Source: Deltaproteobacteria bacterium (lineage in GTDB: Bacteria; Desulfobacterota; Desulfomonilia; UBA1062). From it: DNA of 40,782 nucleotides. This document shows, one piece after another, positions 17,861-27,102 of the stretch (positions are counted from its first letter, which is position 1; every line of letters starts with the position of its first letter). Below the pieces are notes generated by a model. That model was given only the letters and a program-made list of their open reading frames with translations. It was not told where the DNA came from and ran no database searches. A program made the position numbers and the translations under genes. The DNA lies in the NCBI GenBank assembly GCA_016929755.1, contig JAFGIF010000291.1, positions 1-40,782 of the forward strand. The letters run 5' to 3'.

Positions 17861-18589
17861 TTATTCTTTGCTTGTGGGCTTTCTTACCATATATGCTACC
17901 CAGATGCTGATCTCATAGAGCCCAAGCAGTGGAACAGCCAGCAAGACCTGCGAGATTACATCCGGGGGTGTAAGGACGGCTGCCACAACAACTACGATTA
18001 TAATGGCATATTTTCTCTGCTTGCGTAACATCTTGTGATTGACGATTCCAAGCTTGGCTAAAAAAAAGATAAACACCGGCAGTTCAAAGGTGATCCCGAA
18101 CGCCAACAGCAACCGGATCGAAAGACTAAGATACTCCTTAAGTGCAGGCAGGGCGTATATGTTGTCCGTTGAAAATCCCAAAAAAAACTTGAACCCGAAG
18201 GGAAATACAACGTAGAAAGCAAAGGCCACACCAATCCCGAAAAACATTGTTGCCACGATCACAAAAGGCGCAACATATTTACGTTCCATCTCATACAAAC
18301 CCGGCATGATAAACTTCCATATCTGATATAGAATGACCGGCGTGGCCAGCACGAGACCGGCAAAAAATGAAACCTTCAGGTAAGTAAGAAACGCCTCGGG
18401 CAACGAGGTGTAGATCAAGTGACTGTTCTCCGGCATGACTTTTACCAGCGGAGCAACAAGGAAATTGAAGATCTGTTTGGAAAATGCGTACGATGCAAGA
18501 AAACCTACACCAACAGCAGCCAGACATTTAATAAGTCGCCAGCGAAATTCCTCAAGATGTTCGGTTATGGGCAGTTTTTCCTCTTCCAA
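17861..18589 (-). CDS. tatC: Sec-independent protein translocase TatC
   Basis: Polytopic receptor of the twin-arginine translocase, which exports folded cofactor-bearing proteins such as FdhA. 242 residues with six membrane helices, at about 20-38, 72-95, 108-135, 155-180, 193-207 and 213-232. The N-terminal 'ITEHLEEFRWRLIKCL' is the family's conserved 'HLxELRxR' cytoplasmic motif that helps bind the RR signal. It starts 4 nt after the tatB stop on the same strand, so the two are cotranslated. Confidence 0.95.
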   Translation of the reverse strand: MEEEKLPITEHLEEFRWRLIKCLAAVGVGFLASYAFSKQIFNFLVAPLVKVMPENSHLIYTSLPEAFLTYLKVSFFAGLVLATPVILYQIWKFIMPGLYEMERKYVAPFVIVATMFFGIGVAFAFYVVFPFGFKFFLGFSTDNIYALPALKEYLSLSIRLLLAFGITFELPVFIFFLAKLGIVNHKMLRKQRKYAIIIVVVVAAVLTPPDVISQVLLAVPLLGLYEISIWVAYMVRKPTSKE

Positions 18590-18593
18590 TATA

Positions 18594-18917
18594 TCAGGCC
18601 TCTATTTCATCAGGATCATACTGGCTGAGATCTTTTGTATCCTGTTCCTCTTCAGAATTATCCGACTTATCCTCATCGGAGGGCTCATCTACTGGAGTGC
18701 TCGTTTCAGGAATAGAGTTTTCATCCTCATTATCTTTTCTTTTGTACGAATTATCTGCCGATATATCAAAACCTTGCTTTAAATCCTGGGTTGCACGTTG
18801 AAACTCGCCCATAGCTCTGCCTAGGGCCTTAGCAATATCGGGAAGTTTTTTCGGCCCTAAAACAACAAGAGCTACAATCAAGATTATAAAAAGTTCCTGT
18901 CCACCGATACCGAACAT
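18594..18917 (-). CDS. tatB: Twin-arginine translocase subunit TatB (TatA/B family)
   Basis: 107 residues: one N-terminal membrane helix (about 6-21), a hinge 'LGPKKLPD', an amphipathic helix ('[20 protein letters not shown]') and a long acidic, Ser/Glu/Asp-rich tail. The Glu at position 8 and the 'LGPKKLP' hinge fit TatB better than TatA, which usually has an F-G hinge. In organisms with one TatA/B protein it could do both jobs, and no other tatA lies in this window. It forms an operon with tatC and has a strong promoter immediately upstream. Confidence 0.85.
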   Translation of the reverse strand: MFGIGGQELFIILIVALVVLGPKKLPDIAKALGRAMGEFQRATQDLKQGFDISADNSYKRKDNEDENSIPETSTPVDEPSDEDKSDNSEEEQDTKDLSQYDPDEIEA

Positions 18918-18925
18918 ACCCGTGA

Positions 18926-18954
18926 CTTATAGATTGTTTTGTATAGGGTGTCAA
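18926..18954 (-). promoter_or_regulatory. Strong promoter of tatBC
   Basis: On the - strand: perfect TTGACA (18954-18949), 17-nt spacer, TATAAG (18931-18926). Only 8 nt separate the -10 from the tatB ATG, so transcription would begin at or within a base or two of the start codon (leaderless). No Shine-Dalgarno sequence is present. Confidence 0.6.
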
Positions 18955-19000
18955 ATACAAGCCCGAAAGAGGACAAATTCCAGAAAATACTGTATTGTGT

Positions 19001-19029
19001 TTGACTAAAATATACAGGTTACATAATCT
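19001..19029 (+). promoter_or_regulatory. Promoter of the lpxC-ntrYX operon
   Basis: TTGACT (19001-19006), 17 nt, TAATCT (19024-19029); a TATAAT overlaps at 19029-19034. The lpxC ATG is at 19038, so the transcript would have almost no leader. No Shine-Dalgarno sequence is visible. Confidence 0.5.
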
Positions 19030-19037
19030 ATAATACT

Positions 19038-19856
19038 ATGGAAAGAAAAAGCGTTGTCCAGCCCGTCATAATCAAGGGGATCGGCCTGCATAGGGGAAAT
19101 CTGATCAAGCTCACCATCAGGCCCCATAACAAGGGAATTATCTTTGTCAGAAAAGGTTTAAAAATTCCTGTTAAGCCGGATAATATAGTGGATACACGAC
19201 TTAATACAACCCTGGGGTTACGAGGGGTATCAATATCAACGATCGAACACCTGATGTCGGCCCTGTTCGGGCTGGGCATTACTGATTGCGAAGTGGAAGT
19301 ATCCGGTGATGAAATTCCGGCTATGGACGGCTCAGCATTGCCCTTCGTTGAGCATATTGAACAGGCCGGTATTATTAGCCTGGAAAGTGAGCTAAGCTCA
19401 ATCGTTATAGAATCCAGCCTGAATGTTAGGCGGGGTGATTCATGGATAGAGGCATCACCGGGAAACTTTCGCGTCAGCTATGAAATAGACTTCCCGGAGG
19501 TTGCCATTGGCCGACAATGCCTGGAATATACCGGAAACGGATATGTTCATGAGATTGCACCGGCCCGGACATTCGGCAGGCTTACAGATGTAGAGAAGAT
19601 GCGTGCCCAGGGCCTTGCCCTGGGAGGCGGTCTTCACAATGCAGTCGTGGTCGACGCTGAAAAGGTTCTCAATCCGGAAGGGCTGCGTTTTGCAGATGAG
19701 TTTGTACGGCACAAGGTCCTCGATATCCTGGGGGACCTGTGGACGCTGGGAGCACCGCTGGAAGCGGAAATACGGGCCTATAAGGCCAATCATGAATTGC
19801 ATATAGAACTGGCAAAAATGATTCAATCAGAGTATCTTGGGAGCAATTCAAAGTAA
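19038..19856 (+). CDS. lpxC: UDP-3-O-acyl-N-acetylglucosamine deacetylase
   Basis: Zinc deacetylase for the first committed step of lipid A synthesis, cytoplasmic, 272 residues (a little shorter than the roughly 305 of E. coli). Zinc ligands are visible: His71 in 'TIEHLMSALFGLGI', and His225/Asp229 in 'RHKVLDILGDLWTLG'. A catalytic-type His occurs in 'NHELHIELAK' near the C-terminus, and 'RTFGRLTDVEKMRAQGLALG' is a typical LpxC segment. It shows the organism makes lipid A, the substrate of the ArnT enzymes elsewhere in this window. Followed 1 nt later by ntrY. Confidence 0.95.
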   Translation: MERKSVVQPVIIKGIGLHRGNLIKLTIRPHNKGIIFVRKGLKIPVKPDNIVDTRLNTTLGLRGVSISTIEHLMSALFGLGITDCEVEVSGDEIPAMDGSALPFVEHIEQAGIISLESELSSIVIESSLNVRRGDSWIEASPGNFRVSYEIDFPEVAIGRQCLEYTGNGYVHEIAPARTFGRLTDVEKMRAQGLALGGGLHNAVVVDAEKVLNPEGLRFADEFVRHKVLDILGDLWTLGAPLEAEIRAYKANHELHIELAKMIQSEYLGSNSK

Positions 19857-19857
19857 A

Positions 19858-22110
19858 ATGATGATTGAGAATAGCCACGACCCACAAAAGAAACGCGTGC
19901 AAATCCTTTTCGCTATAATCAGAGACAAGATGATGTCCAGGCGCAACAGAGAAATGATCATCATTCTCATAATCATCGGATTCATTATCCTGCTGAGTAT
20001 CGCCGAAACAAATCTAAGCAGTTCCAAGACTCTGCCATCCAGCAATATTCTGGTCTTTGCATTGATCAATCTCAATGTAGTTCTTCTGATTCTGGTAATA
20101 TTCCTTGTCACAAGGAATATAGCCAAGCTCCTGCTTGAAAGAAAACGGGGTGTCCTGGGCGCAAAGCTGCGGACAAAACTTGTTGCTGCCTTTGTGACGC
20201 TGACCATAATTCCCACCATGGTTCTGTTTATTACCAGTATCATTTTTTTAAACCGCAGCATGGAGAGCTGGCTTTCAACAGAGGTCGAAACCGCAATCGA
20301 AGAATCCATGAATGTAGCCAATATCTATTATGAAGAGGCCTCGGCCGACGCCATTCATTATGCAAAATCCATATCAGATGAAATAACCAAACGAAGGCTT
20401 CTGAAAGAGGGCAATCTTGAAATCCTGAAATCATTGCTGGAAGAGAAAATGGCACTTATCCGCTTTTCTGCAGTCGAAATATTCTCCGCCCAGGGAGAAG
20501 AACTGGTTAAAATCATATCACCGGACATTACCGTTGCCAGCCTGCCAAGCCCGGAGTCCAGCACTGTCAAGGCTGCCATGAAAGGAGATGCCATCCCGAT
20601 CATCGTCCGCACAGGCAAAGCCGACCTTATTGAAGGGGCCGTGCCAATCCGCTCATCGTTCAACCCCAAAGATGTGGTCGGTGTGCTGATCGTGGACTAC
20701 TATATACCTGAAAGTCTTTCCGGTAGATTGGGGATTATCAAATCGTCCTTTGCAGACTACATCCAGAGCCTCAAGTTGAAAGGACCTATCAAAGCCGGCT
20801 ACATTATCATCCTGACCTCTGTGACCCTGTTGGTGATCTTTTCTGCCATATGGTTCGGTCTCAATATTTCCAAAGGCCTGACCAATCCTATCGAAACCCT
20901 TGTCGAGGGCACTCAACGCATATCAAGGGGAGATCTAGGCTTTACCCTGGATGTACCTTCGGACGACGAACTTGGCATCCTTGTTCAGGATTTCAACTCA
21001 ATGGTTTACGATTTGCGCGAATCCCGCAAACATCTTGAAAACACCTATAACGAATTGGCATACCGCAATCGATACATCGAAACTGTCTTGAATAATGTCT
21101 CAACCGGAGTGATTTCCATCAACAGCGAAGACTGCATCTCAATGATCAATCCTTCGGCCCAGAAGATGTTGGACATAAAAACCGACAAGGTGTTGGACAA
21201 ACCGTTCATGGAAGTCCTCAAAAAAGAGCATATGCCGATGGTCAGCGAACTTCTCGACAGCCTCAAACATTCTCGCAGCACTGCAACTCAGAGACAGATA
21301 ACTCTGTCCATAAAAGAATCCAGCTTAACCCTGGTCGTCAATGCCTCCATGCTCTACGATCACAACAATGAATACATGGGCATGGTTGTGGTTTTTGACG
21401 ACCTGACCCAATTACAGAAAATGCAGCGCATGGCTGCCTGGCGTGAAGTTGCCAGACGAATTGCCCATGAAGTCAAAAACCCCCTTACTCCGATACAGCT
21501 TTCAGCCCAGAGACTCAGGCGTCGTTACCTGGACACTATCAAGGATGATTCCCAGGTTTTCGACGAATGCACCAAGGTCATTATAAATTCTGTGGATGAA
21601 ATGAAACATCTGGTGGATGAATTCAGCGCATTTGCCAAAATGCCAAGCTCCATGCCGGTTCCCAACAACCTGAATCAGGTCGTACAGGATTCCGTCACCC
21701 TCTACAGAGAGGCACATCCGCAGATAGAATATGTTATAGAAACCGATGAAGGTTTGCCGCTGGTAGAAATCGACAGTGCCCAGATGAGCAGGGCCATAGC
21801 AAATTTGCTGGAAAATGCCAGCATTGCAGTCTTGGAAGCCGATAATTCCGCCAAGAAAGTATCGATAAAAACATCCTATGATCCCGACATTCATCTGGCC
21901 ACACTCGATATCATCGATACCGGGACCGGTATACCATCAAATGTTCGGGAAAGATTGTTTGAACCGTATTTCTCAACCAAAAAAGGTGGAACCGGCCTGG
22001 GGCTTGTGATCGTGAATAGAATTATTACTGATCACAATGGATTTATCCGGGTACGGGACAATGAACCGACAGGCACCATTTTCAGCATTGAACTTCCGGT
22101 AAAGGAGTAA
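19858..22110 (+). CDS. ntrY: NtrY-like membrane sensor histidine kinase
   Basis: Sensor partner of the downstream NtrX, 750 residues from the ATG at 19858 (the next codon is also ATG; an upstream TTG at 19837 lies inside lpxC). In order: three N-terminal membrane helices (about 32-53, 63-87, 103-130), an extracytoplasmic sensing region (about 135-300), a fourth helix ('IIILTSVTLLVIFSAIWFG'), HAMP (about 340-395), PAS (about 410-510), the phospho-acceptor box 'IAHEVKNPLTPIQLSAQRLR', and a HATPase domain with 'DTGTGIP' and 'GGTGLGLVIV'. The signal is not known; in other bacteria NtrYX is linked to nitrogen, redox or envelope control. Linkage to lpxC suggests an envelope-related role, as inference. 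Confidence 0.93.
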   Translation: MMIENSHDPQKKRVQILFAIIRDKMMSRRNREMIIILIIIGFIILLSIAETNLSSSKTLPSSNILVFALINLNVVLLILVIFLVTRNIAKLLLERKRGVLGAKLRTKLVAAFVTLTIIPTMVLFITSIIFLNRSMESWLSTEVETAIEESMNVANIYYEEASADAIHYAKSISDEITKRRLLKEGNLEILKSLLEEKMALIRFSAVEIFSAQGEELVKIISPDITVASLPSPESSTVKAAMKGDAIPIIVRTGKADLIEGAVPIRSSFNPKDVVGVLIVDYYIPESLSGRLGIIKSSFADYIQSLKLKGPIKAGYIIILTSVTLLVIFSAIWFGLNISKGLTNPIETLVEGTQRISRGDLGFTLDVPSDDELGILVQDFNSMVYDLRESRKHLENTYNELAYRNRYIETVLNNVSTGVISINSEDCISMINPSAQKMLDIKTDKVLDKPFMEVLKKEHMPMVSELLDSLKHSRSTATQRQITLSIKESSLTLVVNASMLYDHNNEYMGMVVVFDDLTQLQKMQRMAAWREVARRIAHEVKNPLTPIQLSAQRLRRRYLDTIKDDSQVFDECTKVIINSVDEMKHLVDEFSAFAKMPSSMPVPNNLNQVVQDSVTLYREAHPQIEYVIETDEGLPLVEIDSAQMSRAIANLLENASIAVLEADNSAKKVSIKTSYDPDIHLATLDIIDTGTGIPSNVRERLFEPYFSTKKGGTGLGLVIVNRIITDHNGFIRVRDNEPTGTIFSIELPVKE

Positions 22111-22113
22111 CAC

Positions 22114-23469
22114 ATGAAGCACACTATCTTAATAGTTGACGATGAAGAAAGCATACGGCTCTCGCTGAAGGGCGGATTGGAAGATGAAGGATTTCATACT
22201 ATTCTGGCTGAAAGCGGCGAGGAAGGCTTAAAAACATTTCAATCCCATGACATTGATCTCGTTCTCTTGGATATCTGGCTGCCCAACATGGATGGATTAC
22301 AAGTCCTTGAACAAATGCAAAAGCATGACCCAACTCTTCCGGTAATTGTAATGACCGGCCATGGATCAATTGAAACCGCGGTTCGGGCAATACGACTGGG
22401 TGCACTTGATTTTATTGAAAAACCGCTTGACCTGAATAAAATCATCATCACAATCAATAACGCCATGCATGTCAGGGCCCTGGAAGAAGAAAATGCCCTG
22501 TTGAGAAACAAAACCAGAAAAGATTATGAACTTATCGGCCATTCACCGGCAATTCAAAAGTTGAAGGAGGAGGTACATAGGGCTGCCCCATCAGATTCAT
22601 GGGTGCTCATTCTGGGAGAAAACGGTACTGGAAAAGAGCTCGTATCACGCAACCTGCACAGTCTCAGCAAAAGGGGCGATAAACCCTTTATCGAGGTGAA
22701 TTGTGCCGCCATACCGGAAGAACTTATCGAAAGTGAACTCTTCGGGCATGAAAAGGGAGCTTTCACGGGAGCATCCGAGCGCAAACGAGGCAAATTCGAC
22801 CTGGCGCATGAAGGAACCTTGTTTCTGGATGAAATCGGAGATATGAGCCTGTCCACCCAAGCCAAAATATTACGCATTCTGCAGGAGCAACGCTTTGAGA
22901 GGGTAGGCGGTTCACAGGCAATCCAGGTTGATGTACGGGTTCTGACAGCCACCAATAAAGATCTGGAAACGGAAATTGCCGAAGGACGATTCAGACAGGA
23001 TCTCTATTACCGCTTGAACGTCATCCCGATTCATGTACCCCCTCTACGCCAACGCAAAGAAGATATTCCGGAACTTGCAGAACACTTCCTGACGGTCTTT
23101 TCTCAGAACAAGGGTAGAGAAAAAAAAACCATCACGGATGGTGCCCTGAAGAAACTCTTGCAACATGATTGGCCCGGAAATGTCCGGGAACTTAAAAATA
23201 TCATTGAGCGGCTCTTTATCATGACGCTAGGTGACAGCATTACTGCCGATGATATTATACCGCTTTCTTCGACACGAACCTCTTCTGAAATTGGCCACCT
23301 GCTCGATATGCAACAGCTGAAAGACTCCAGAGCTGTGTTTGAAAAGCTGTTCATTGAAAGAAAACTCAGTGAGTGTGGTTACAATATTTCAAAAACAGCC
23401 GATCTGATCGGAGTTGAAAGAAGCAATCTACACAGAAAAATTAAAGGACTCGGGATAGATGTCCAATGA
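22114..23469 (+). CDS. ntrX: NtrX-like sigma54-dependent response regulator
   Basis: 451 residues, starting 3 nt after ntrY. Receiver domain with the phosphorylatable Asp53 ('LVLLDIWLP') and the conserved Thr/Lys ('MTGHGSIETA', 'IEKPLD'). AAA+ sigma54-activation domain: Walker A 'GENGTGKEL', the 'GAFTGA' loop that contacts sigma54, Walker B 'GTLFLDEIGD', and 'WPGNVRELKNIIERL'. C-terminal Fis-type helix-turn-helix ending 'ERSNLHRKIKGLGI'. The intact GAFTGA motif means it should activate RpoN promoters, unlike alphaproteobacterial NtrX variants that lack the motif. Targets unknown. Confidence 0.94.
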   Translation: MKHTILIVDDEESIRLSLKGGLEDEGFHTILAESGEEGLKTFQSHDIDLVLLDIWLPNMDGLQVLEQMQKHDPTLPVIVMTGHGSIETAVRAIRLGALDFIEKPLDLNKIIITINNAMHVRALEEENALLRNKTRKDYELIGHSPAIQKLKEEVHRAAPSDSWVLILGENGTGKELVSRNLHSLSKRGDKPFIEVNCAAIPEELIESELFGHEKGAFTGASERKRGKFDLAHEGTLFLDEIGDMSLSTQAKILRILQEQRFERVGGSQAIQVDVRVLTATNKDLETEIAEGRFRQDLYYRLNVIPIHVPPLRQRKEDIPELAEHFLTVFSQNKGREKKTITDGALKKLLQHDWPGNVRELKNIIERLFIMTLGDSITADDIIPLSSTRTSSEIGHLLDMQQLKDSRAVFEKLFIERKLSECGYNISKTADLIGVERSNLHRKIKGLGIDVQ

Positions 23470-25012
23470 AACAGGATCTGTCCGCAAGGATCCGGGCGGC
23501 AAACTGAACATTGCCCTTGTGTATCCCAATACCTATTGGGTCGGGATGTCAAATCTCGGCATACATATCATGTATAAAGTCCTGAATGAGCATCCGGGCA
23601 TTGTCTGTGAACGTTTTTTCCTGGACAAAAATCGCTCGGTGGAGGCCTCCAGACCATTATCCGATTTTCATCTTATTGCTTTCAGCGTATCCTATGAGCT
23701 TGACTGGATCAATGTAGTTAAAATCCTTTTACGCAACAAAATCCCTGTCAGATCCACCCAAAGGGCAGGCCAGCCAATCATAATTGCCGGAGGTCCTGCG
23801 GTCAGTCTGAATCCCGAACCAATGGCCGAAGTGTTTGATGCATGTTTCCTCGGAGACGGCGAAGGTGCCGCCGGCGTACTTTTTGATGCATTCACCAGCG
23901 CCGGTTCATACGAAGACTTCCTTGACAGGCTTATCGACAGAGAAGGGATTTATCTGCCCTCACACACGTATCCCCAAACCCTGAACAACATGATCACTGG
24001 ATTCAACGGCCCTAATCCGGCTCTATGCGAGATCAATCCTATCAAAGAGCCTGCTCATACGGTCATCTTTTCTCAGAAGACAACCTTTCGGGATATGTTC
24101 CTGGTTGAAATCGCCCGGGGGTGTCCATTTAGATGCAAGTTTTGCCCGGCCCGTGAAATCTATCACCCGTTCCGGCCGGTAAGTGTGACGAGACTGATCC
24201 CTATCCTTGATCAAGCTGCTCTAAAAGGGCTGAAACTCGGGCTGGTAAGCGCTTCGTTAAACAATCATCCCGAGGCGGGCAGGCTCTATAAGGAAATCCA
24301 CAAACGCGGGATCAAGATTGCGCCGCCTTCTTTACGGCTGGGTATGATCACTCAGGACCTGCTCGAACTTATCCAGACCTCCAAGGTTAAAGGAATCACC
24401 GTGGCCCCCGAGACCGGTTCGGAAACGCTCCGGTATGCTGCAGGCAAAAACATTGCTAATCAGACCATTTTATCCGATATCCATGCCCTTGTTTCTTCCG
24501 GTATATTAAATGTAAAACTATATTTTATGATCGGCTTACCCGGTGAAGATCTGGGTCATATCGATGACACGATCGACCTGATTAAACGAATCCGTCAGAC
24601 CTTCATCAAGATATCAAAGGGCAACAAACGGCTCGGCAAACTGTCTGTCAGCATCAATACCATGATTCCCAAGCCGCATACTCAATACGAGCGCCAACCC
24701 ATGCTGAATCCAGCCGAAGCCAAGCATCGTATCAGGCGAATTATGAAAGGTCTCCAAGGCACAAGCAATGTTACCATCTCGCACGAGGGACCTAAATGGG
24801 CTTACTTGCAGACACTCTTTGCCAGAGGCGACCGAAAGGTCTTGGATCTGATCGTCGAGCTGGCAAAAAATGAGAAAAGTGATTATCAGGAAATACTCCG
24901 AAAATGGCCCCATAACCCGGATTTCTATACCTTGCGGCCGATTCCGGATGATGAGATTCTTCCATGGTCTTTCTATACCCATCCTCAGCGGGAGGATTAT
25001 TTCCATGTCTGA
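23459..25012 (+). CDS. Radical SAM protein with N-terminal B12-binding-like domain
   Basis: 517 residues, overlapping the 3' end of ntrX by 11 nt. The N-terminal roughly 170 residues form a Rossmann-like, B12-binding-type domain ('LNIALVYPNTYWVGMSNLGI', 'PIIIAGGPAVSLNPEPMAEV', 'FLGDGEG'). The radical SAM core carries the cluster motif 'ARGCPFRCKFCPA' with Cys222, Cys226 and Cys229. 'APETGSETLRYAAGKN' and 'KLYFMIGLPGE' are further core motifs. This architecture belongs to a broad uncharacterised group that includes RNA-modifying and methylating enzymes. Substrate unknown. No His B12-ligand motif (DxHxxG) is evident, so B12 use is doubtful. It overlaps radC by 8 nt. Confidence 0.85.
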   Translation: MSNETGSVRKDPGGKLNIALVYPNTYWVGMSNLGIHIMYKVLNEHPGIVCERFFLDKNRSVEASRPLSDFHLIAFSVSYELDWINVVKILLRNKIPVRSTQRAGQPIIIAGGPAVSLNPEPMAEVFDACFLGDGEGAAGVLFDAFTSAGSYEDFLDRLIDREGIYLPSHTYPQTLNNMITGFNGPNPALCEINPIKEPAHTVIFSQKTTFRDMFLVEIARGCPFRCKFCPAREIYHPFRPVSVTRLIPILDQAALKGLKLGLVSASLNNHPEAGRLYKEIHKRGIKIAPPSLRLGMITQDLLELIQTSKVKGITVAPETGSETLRYAAGKNIANQTILSDIHALVSSGILNVKLYFMIGLPGEDLGHIDDTIDLIKRIRQTFIKISKGNKRLGKLSVSINTMIPKPHTQYERQPMLNPAEAKHRIRRIMKGLQGTSNVTISHEGPKWAYLQTLFARGDRKVLDLIVELAKNEKSDYQEILRKWPHNPDFYTLRPIPDDEILPWSFYTHPQREDYFHV

Positions 25013-25688
25013 TGAAAAGCCCTTGTATTTCGGTCACCGCAAACGTCTGCGTGAAAAATTCCGGGCTGTAGACAGAGATGGGCTCAGTGATTACGAACTT
25101 CTGGAGTTGCTGTTGAGCTATGCCATTCCCCGATACGATACCAAGCCTCTGGCAAAACGACTCATCAAACAATTCGGATCATTTGCCAATGTGCTGGATC
25201 AGGAATATGACGAACTCGAGTCAATGAAAGGCCTTGGAGAAAACTCCAGCACGCTGATCAAGCTTGTCAAGGCTGCCATACCACAGTACTTCGAACCTGA
25301 TTCCAGGACAACGCCAGTATTAAACAGTCCTGAAAAAGTCATTGACTTTATCCGGGCCGAAATCGGCAATCAAAAAAAGGAATTTTTTATGCTGCTGTGC
25401 CTTAACACCACCGGCAGGCTCATTCACAAGGAGATCATCTCTAAGGGGACAATAAATCAGGCACATGTATATCCAAGGGAGATCATAAAGACCGCTCTGC
25501 TTAAAAATTCATCGGCCATTATTCTGGTACATAATCACCCATCCGGCGAGTTGAAGCCATCGTCGCACGATGAAAAGCTGACCAGCGCCATGAACGAAAT
25601 CAGCTCGAGCCTTGGAATAATTCTGCACGACCATCTTATCGTCAGCAAAGACCAGGCATACAGCATAAAGTACGGCCGTGTTTATTGA
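25005..25688 (+). CDS. radC: RadC-family JAB-domain protein
   Basis: 227 residues. I set the start at the ATG at 25005 (GGGAGG 10 nt upstream, overlapping the radical SAM gene by 8 nt); the frame upstream of it is open but unrelated to RadC. The N-terminal UPF0758/HhH part has 'GHRKRLREKF' and 'SDYELLELLLSYAIPRYDTK', the usual RadC opening. The C-terminal JAMM metalloprotease-like motif is 'HNHPSGELKPSSHD' (His176, His178, Pro-Ser-Gly, Asp). Family members were once thought to act in DNA repair; their true role is unsettled. Last gene of the lpxC-ntrYX run; a convergent MFS gene ends 172 nt downstream, with no strong terminator between. Confidence 0.93.
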   Translation: MSDEKPLYFGHRKRLREKFRAVDRDGLSDYELLELLLSYAIPRYDTKPLAKRLIKQFGSFANVLDQEYDELESMKGLGENSSTLIKLVKAAIPQYFEPDSRTTPVLNSPEKVIDFIRAEIGNQKKEFFMLLCLNTTGRLIHKEIISKGTINQAHVYPREIIKTALLKNSSAIILVHNHPSGELKPSSHDEKLTSAMNEISSSLGIILHDHLIVSKDQAYSIKYGRVY

Positions 25689-25860
25689 TATATCAGGGCT
25701 GCTCTTGTTCTAACCGGGATGAAAAATAAGACAGGCTCAACTCCACGAGCAGCTGACCCCCATTTGAAACCGCAGAAAGCTCACAACAAAAACCAATTCA
25801 AACCCGCACTAGATCAAAGAGACAAGGTAAAACATACAAGAATATCAATGATAACAGCCT

Positions 25861-27102
25861 TTATCTGTTTTGGGCCATACAAAAAGGCGACATGATAAGC
25901 AACAGTGCTGATGTTATTATCAGGGCACTACCTACCCCGATCATGTCTGCAAAAAATCCAAGTATCACAGCAAGCACTGCCGCGATCAGACTGGAGATCT
26001 GAGATTCTGCAGAAAGGGCGGTTGCCAGGATATCCTTATGCATCAACTCGCTCACATAGGCTATGCCCATTGGTTTTCTAAGGTTTTGAACGACAAACAG
26101 GCCGACAAAAAGCACGATCGAGATGACGGTAATATGAAGATTATAGAATAATCCGGCCAGTACCCCCATGATTAAACCGCTTATAATAGTCAGATTCAGG
26201 GGCGTGGAAAGGTGTTCAAATCTTTCCGCATTTCTACCGGAACTCCTGGATGCTATTGAGGTCAGAACATAAATCATAAAATAGACGATCCCGATTACAA
26301 ACGCGCTTCTCTGTAAATTCTCAAACGATAACAATACCGGCAGGGCCAGGGCAAAGCTTGTCAGAACCGGCTGCAGGTAATCCTTGGTTGCTTTATGATA
26401 ACCATTGAAAACAGAGAGGTTGGCAATTCCTCGCAATAGATGTAGATTGCTGAATGAAGAAATAAACTCCCTGAAAAGCCTGTAAAGCCTTTGTTTGAGC
26501 TCGCGAGCTTCAAGTTTCTGCATGTTGCCGTCCAGTTCTTTCGGGTATGTCATCAGCAGCAACAAATCCAACAAATACGGCAGGGTTGCCCAGATAAATA
26601 CCGCATTATAATTGCTGCTTGAAAACACAATGGCTGCTGCAATCAGGGAAGATATGGCTGATCCCATCTGCGACCATGAACGGGTATGTCCATAGTAGTA
26701 TACTTTCTGGCCGGTCCACCCTTTAATAGACAAGTATTCAAAGATCATTGCCTTGTGTGTTCCGGTGCGGAAGGCCTCACCAAAAGCAAACAGTATCATC
26801 GCCAGGATAAAAATCCCATAATCTTCAGAAACATAGAAAATAACAAACGATATGAGGTATGCGATAAAGGAACAGATCATTGTGGAGCGCCTGCCGAGCA
26901 GATCAGCCAATACCCCGGTGGGAAGTTCAAGAATATTTGTAGCAATCTCGCGCAGGGCATACAGGGTCCCGATCTGCAGATAAGTCAATCCTTTTGCCAG
27001 AAAGAACAGAATCAAAAACGGTTCGAAAAAACGCAGGTTTTTCAAAAACCCATACAAGCAAAACTTATAATACTGTAAATCGGCGTCAAACCTCTGCGGC
27101 AT
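25861..27102 (-). CDS. MFS transporter
   Basis: 413 residues with about twelve membrane helices. The loop 2-3 motif is 'GVLADLLGRRSTM', the classic MFS signature. Substrate unknown. It is the last gene of the aminoarabinose run, 37 nt after a small ORF that follows arnD. Its ATG (27102) has only a weak upstream AGAAG. A better Shine-Dalgarno sequence (AAGGAG) lies further upstream, in front of an ATG in another frame that would encode an 11-residue peptide ending inside this gene. Translation may therefore be coupled to that short frame. A role in sugar-lipid or peptide transport is possible from context only. Confidence 0.82.
   Translation of the reverse strand: MPQRFDADLQYYKFCLYGFLKNLRFFEPFLILFFLAKGLTYLQIGTLYALREIATNILELPTGVLADLLGRRSTMICSFIAYLISFVIFYVSEDYGIFILAMILFAFGEAFRTGTHKAMIFEYLSIKGWTGQKVYYYGHTRSWSQMGSAISSLIAAAIVFSSSNYNAVFIWATLPYLLDLLLLMTYPKELDGNMQKLEARELKQRLYRLFREFISSFSNLHLLRGIANLSVFNGYHKATKDYLQPVLTSFALALPVLLSFENLQRSAFVIGIVYFMIYVLTSIASRSSGRNAERFEHLSTPLNLTIISGLIMGVLAGLFYNLHITVISIVLFVGLFVVQNLRKPMGIAYVSELMHKDILATALSAESQISSLIAAVLAVILGFFADMIGVGSALIITSALLLIMSPFCMAQNR

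Noticed and set aside
24870..25004. Longer N-terminus for RadC starting at 24870
   Set aside because: The extra 45 residues overlap the radical SAM gene in another frame and do not resemble RadC; the ATG at 25005 has GGGAGG and starts at the usual RadC N-terminus.
25689..25860. Gene or strong terminator in the radC/MFS convergent gap
   Set aside because: Only a 7-bp repeat (GCTGCTC/GAGCAGC) with a long loop is present; no convincing coding frame or U-run hairpin.
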